The notes under the pieces: generated by a model
Database searches by the model: none
Seen by the model: the letters and a program-made list of their open reading frames with translations, nothing else
What the model was told of the DNA's origin: nothing
Translations under genes and position numbers: made by a program
Assembly (NCBI GenBank): GCA_023379675.1
Contig: JAMCPL010000030.1
Span: forward strand, 56,866 to 120,865
DNA: 64,000 bases
Direction: 5' to 3'
From: Actinomycetota bacterium
Lineage (GTDB): Bacteria > Actinomycetota > Acidimicrobiia > Acidimicrobiales > JAMCPL01
Shown here: one piece after another, positions 63,298-64,000 of the stretch
Layout of the letters: every line of letters starts with the position of its first letter
Numbering within the stretch: position 1 is the first letter of the stretch

Positions 63298-63648
63298 GTG
63301 GCTGGATTATGCATGGAAGGTGACGAACTGGTGCTACGGCTTTCGACGCTTGAAAAGGCAGAGGGCGTGCACGGTGATCTGCGGGTGCCATTAGCTTCGG
63401 TCAAAAGCGTCGAGGTGCTGGACAACGCTCACGCTCCTGCCGATGCCGGTTTCAAGCTTGGGACCCGGCTACCAGGTACTGTGGAGGTCGGTACCTTCAC
63501 GAAGAGGGGCCACAAAGTCTTTGCAGTGGTACATCGCAACACGCCTCGCGGCGTGAGGGTGCACCTCGAAGGGGCGGCCCACGACGAGTGGATCGTGGGC
63601 TGTGCTGATCCGGAAGCTGTAGCAGCAGCGATCTCTGTGCCAAGCTGA
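63298..63648 (+). CDS. Conserved actinobacterial small protein, PH-like fold
   Basis: 116 residues from the GTG at 63298, which has AAGGAGG 5 bases before it; an in-frame start at 63256 is less likely. The pattern LRLSTLEKAEGVHGDLRVPL, SVKSVEVLDNAHAP, LPGTVEVGTFTKRGHKVFA, NTPRGVRVHLEGA and DEWIVGCADPEAVAA is that of a conserved actinobacterial family that looks like a bacterial PH-type beta barrel. I do not know its function. It lies between the two ~177-base repeats. Confidence 0.75.
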   Translation: MAGLCMEGDELVLRLSTLEKAEGVHGDLRVPLASVKSVEVLDNAHAPADAGFKLGTRLPGTVEVGTFTKRGHKVFAVVHRNTPRGVRVHLEGAAHDEWIVGCADPEAVAAAISVPS

Positions 63649-64000
63649 GGGCCGTGCTTGGCGGCTTCAAGTCCAGAGACGGAAAACGTCAAGGCAAGTG
63701 GTGTGCTGGACTGGCCGAAGGGCAGATGGCAAGGATATTCATGAAGATCCATACTGGATAGCTCTTCATAGCGTACGGCCTTGATTTCTCAAATTTGCAT
63801 GATGTTCGCAATCTCGATTATTCTATAAATCTATGGAATATATTGCGATGGATGGAGACTGTGACGGTGCATGTCCAGCCAATGCTGCTCCGGCCAAGCT
63901 GAAATGGAGCAAATTCTTCAGGAGATCAGCATCGGTGCGCGTAACGCCGAGCGTGTCAGCCGAGTCGAGTTGCTGGAATATGTGACGTGACGATGATTGG
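63649..64000. other. Right edge: repeat copy B and flank
   Basis: A 352-base stretch to the end of the window. Positions 63721-63899 are copy B of the ~177-base repeat. No gene is recognised in it or in the remaining 100 bases. Confidence 0.4.

Larger units (their letters stand above)
62534..63899. repeat. Direct repeat of about 177 bases, two copies
   Basis: Copy A 62534-62709 and copy B 63721-63899 are over 85% identical with a few indels (both start GGCAGATGGCAAGGATATTC). They bracket a 1-kb stretch with a broken CoxM-type gene and the PH-like gene. No terminal inverted repeats were found, so they are probably not insertion sequence ends; they may be remnants of one duplicated locus. Confidence 0.85.

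Overview
The window looks like the chromosome of a mid-GC actinobacterium. It carries a fused CofG/CofH F420-precursor synthase (FbiC), mycothiol synthase (MshD), a CtpI-like giant P-type ATPase of mycobacterial architecture, a DtxR/IdeR regulator with a near-consensus box, and a B12-dependent ribonucleotide reductase under tandem NrdR boxes. Base composition (roughly 55% GC by eye) and gene content would fit an Acidimicrobiia-type, possibly acidophilic, organism; that taxonomic guess is inference. I saw no rRNA, tRNA or CRISPR array.

Layout. 1-1.8 kb is a small accessory patch: VapBC, a frameshifted IS66-type transposase remnant, and a second toxin-antitoxin pair (AbrB-type antitoxin plus RelE/YafQ-like toxin). 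2-6.9 kb (minus) is the giant P-type ATPase and a small membrane protein. 7.3-9.2 kb (plus) is a class IV aminotransferase and a D-2-hydroxyacid dehydrogenase. 9.3-17.6 kb (minus) is a probable operon read as beta-phosphoglucomutase, GH65 disaccharide phosphorylase, Usp-like protein, small DUF4177-like protein, phosphoketolase, acetate kinase. 17.9-22.5 kb (plus) holds membrane proteins (a four-helix protein, TSUP + DUF1634), a GntR regulator, a YxWxxD-type lipoprotein and a small protein. 22.6-32.9 kb (minus) holds LOG, FbiC and the pentose phosphate run tkt-tal-gnd-zwf-pgl. 33-38.9 kb (plus) holds YceI, a truncated hotdog thioesterase, three small overlapping or closely spaced proteins leading into TrmI, 3-hydroxyacyl-CoA dehydrogenase, acyl-CoA dehydrogenase and an ArsC-like phosphatase. 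39-42.9 kb (minus) is MshD and a DinG-like helicase. 43-53 kb (plus) is IlvD, then an IclR-headed sugar-acid cassette: 2-ketoacid reductase, ABC importer, an unknown 64-aa protein, KDPG aldolase, KDG kinase and a ManD-type dehydratase. 53-60 kb holds TrpB2, an atypical NRAMP transporter, the DtxR regulator (minus) and NrdJ. 60-64 kb is a mosaic: an NTase-HEPN fusion overlapping a zinc-ribbon membrane protein, a DUF5684/DUF2510 protein flanked by a 47-bp direct repeat, and a ~177-bp duplicated segment flanking a broken CoxM-type FAD-domain gene and a conserved small protein.

How it fits together. Phosphorolysis of an alpha-linked glucose disaccharide gives beta-glucose-1-P, then glucose-6-P. 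The oxidative pentose phosphate genes turn this into NADPH or F420H2 and pentose phosphates. Phosphoketolase and acetate kinase can convert xylulose-5-P or fructose-6-P to acetate plus ATP. Separately, the IclR cassette would import a sugar acid, dehydrate it to 2-keto-3-deoxygluconate, phosphorylate it and cleave it to pyruvate and glyceraldehyde-3-P. Metal homeostasis (DtxR, NRAMP) and nucleotide reduction (NrdJ) sit side by side with recognisable operators.

Most novel-looking points: the 64-aa protein locked into the sugar-acid operon by overlapping start/stop codons; the NTase-HEPN fusion coupled to a zinc-ribbon membrane protein; the P-type ATPase with a second, catalytically dead ATPase half; the NRAMP with altered metal-site motifs; and the repeat-driven mosaic at the right edge.
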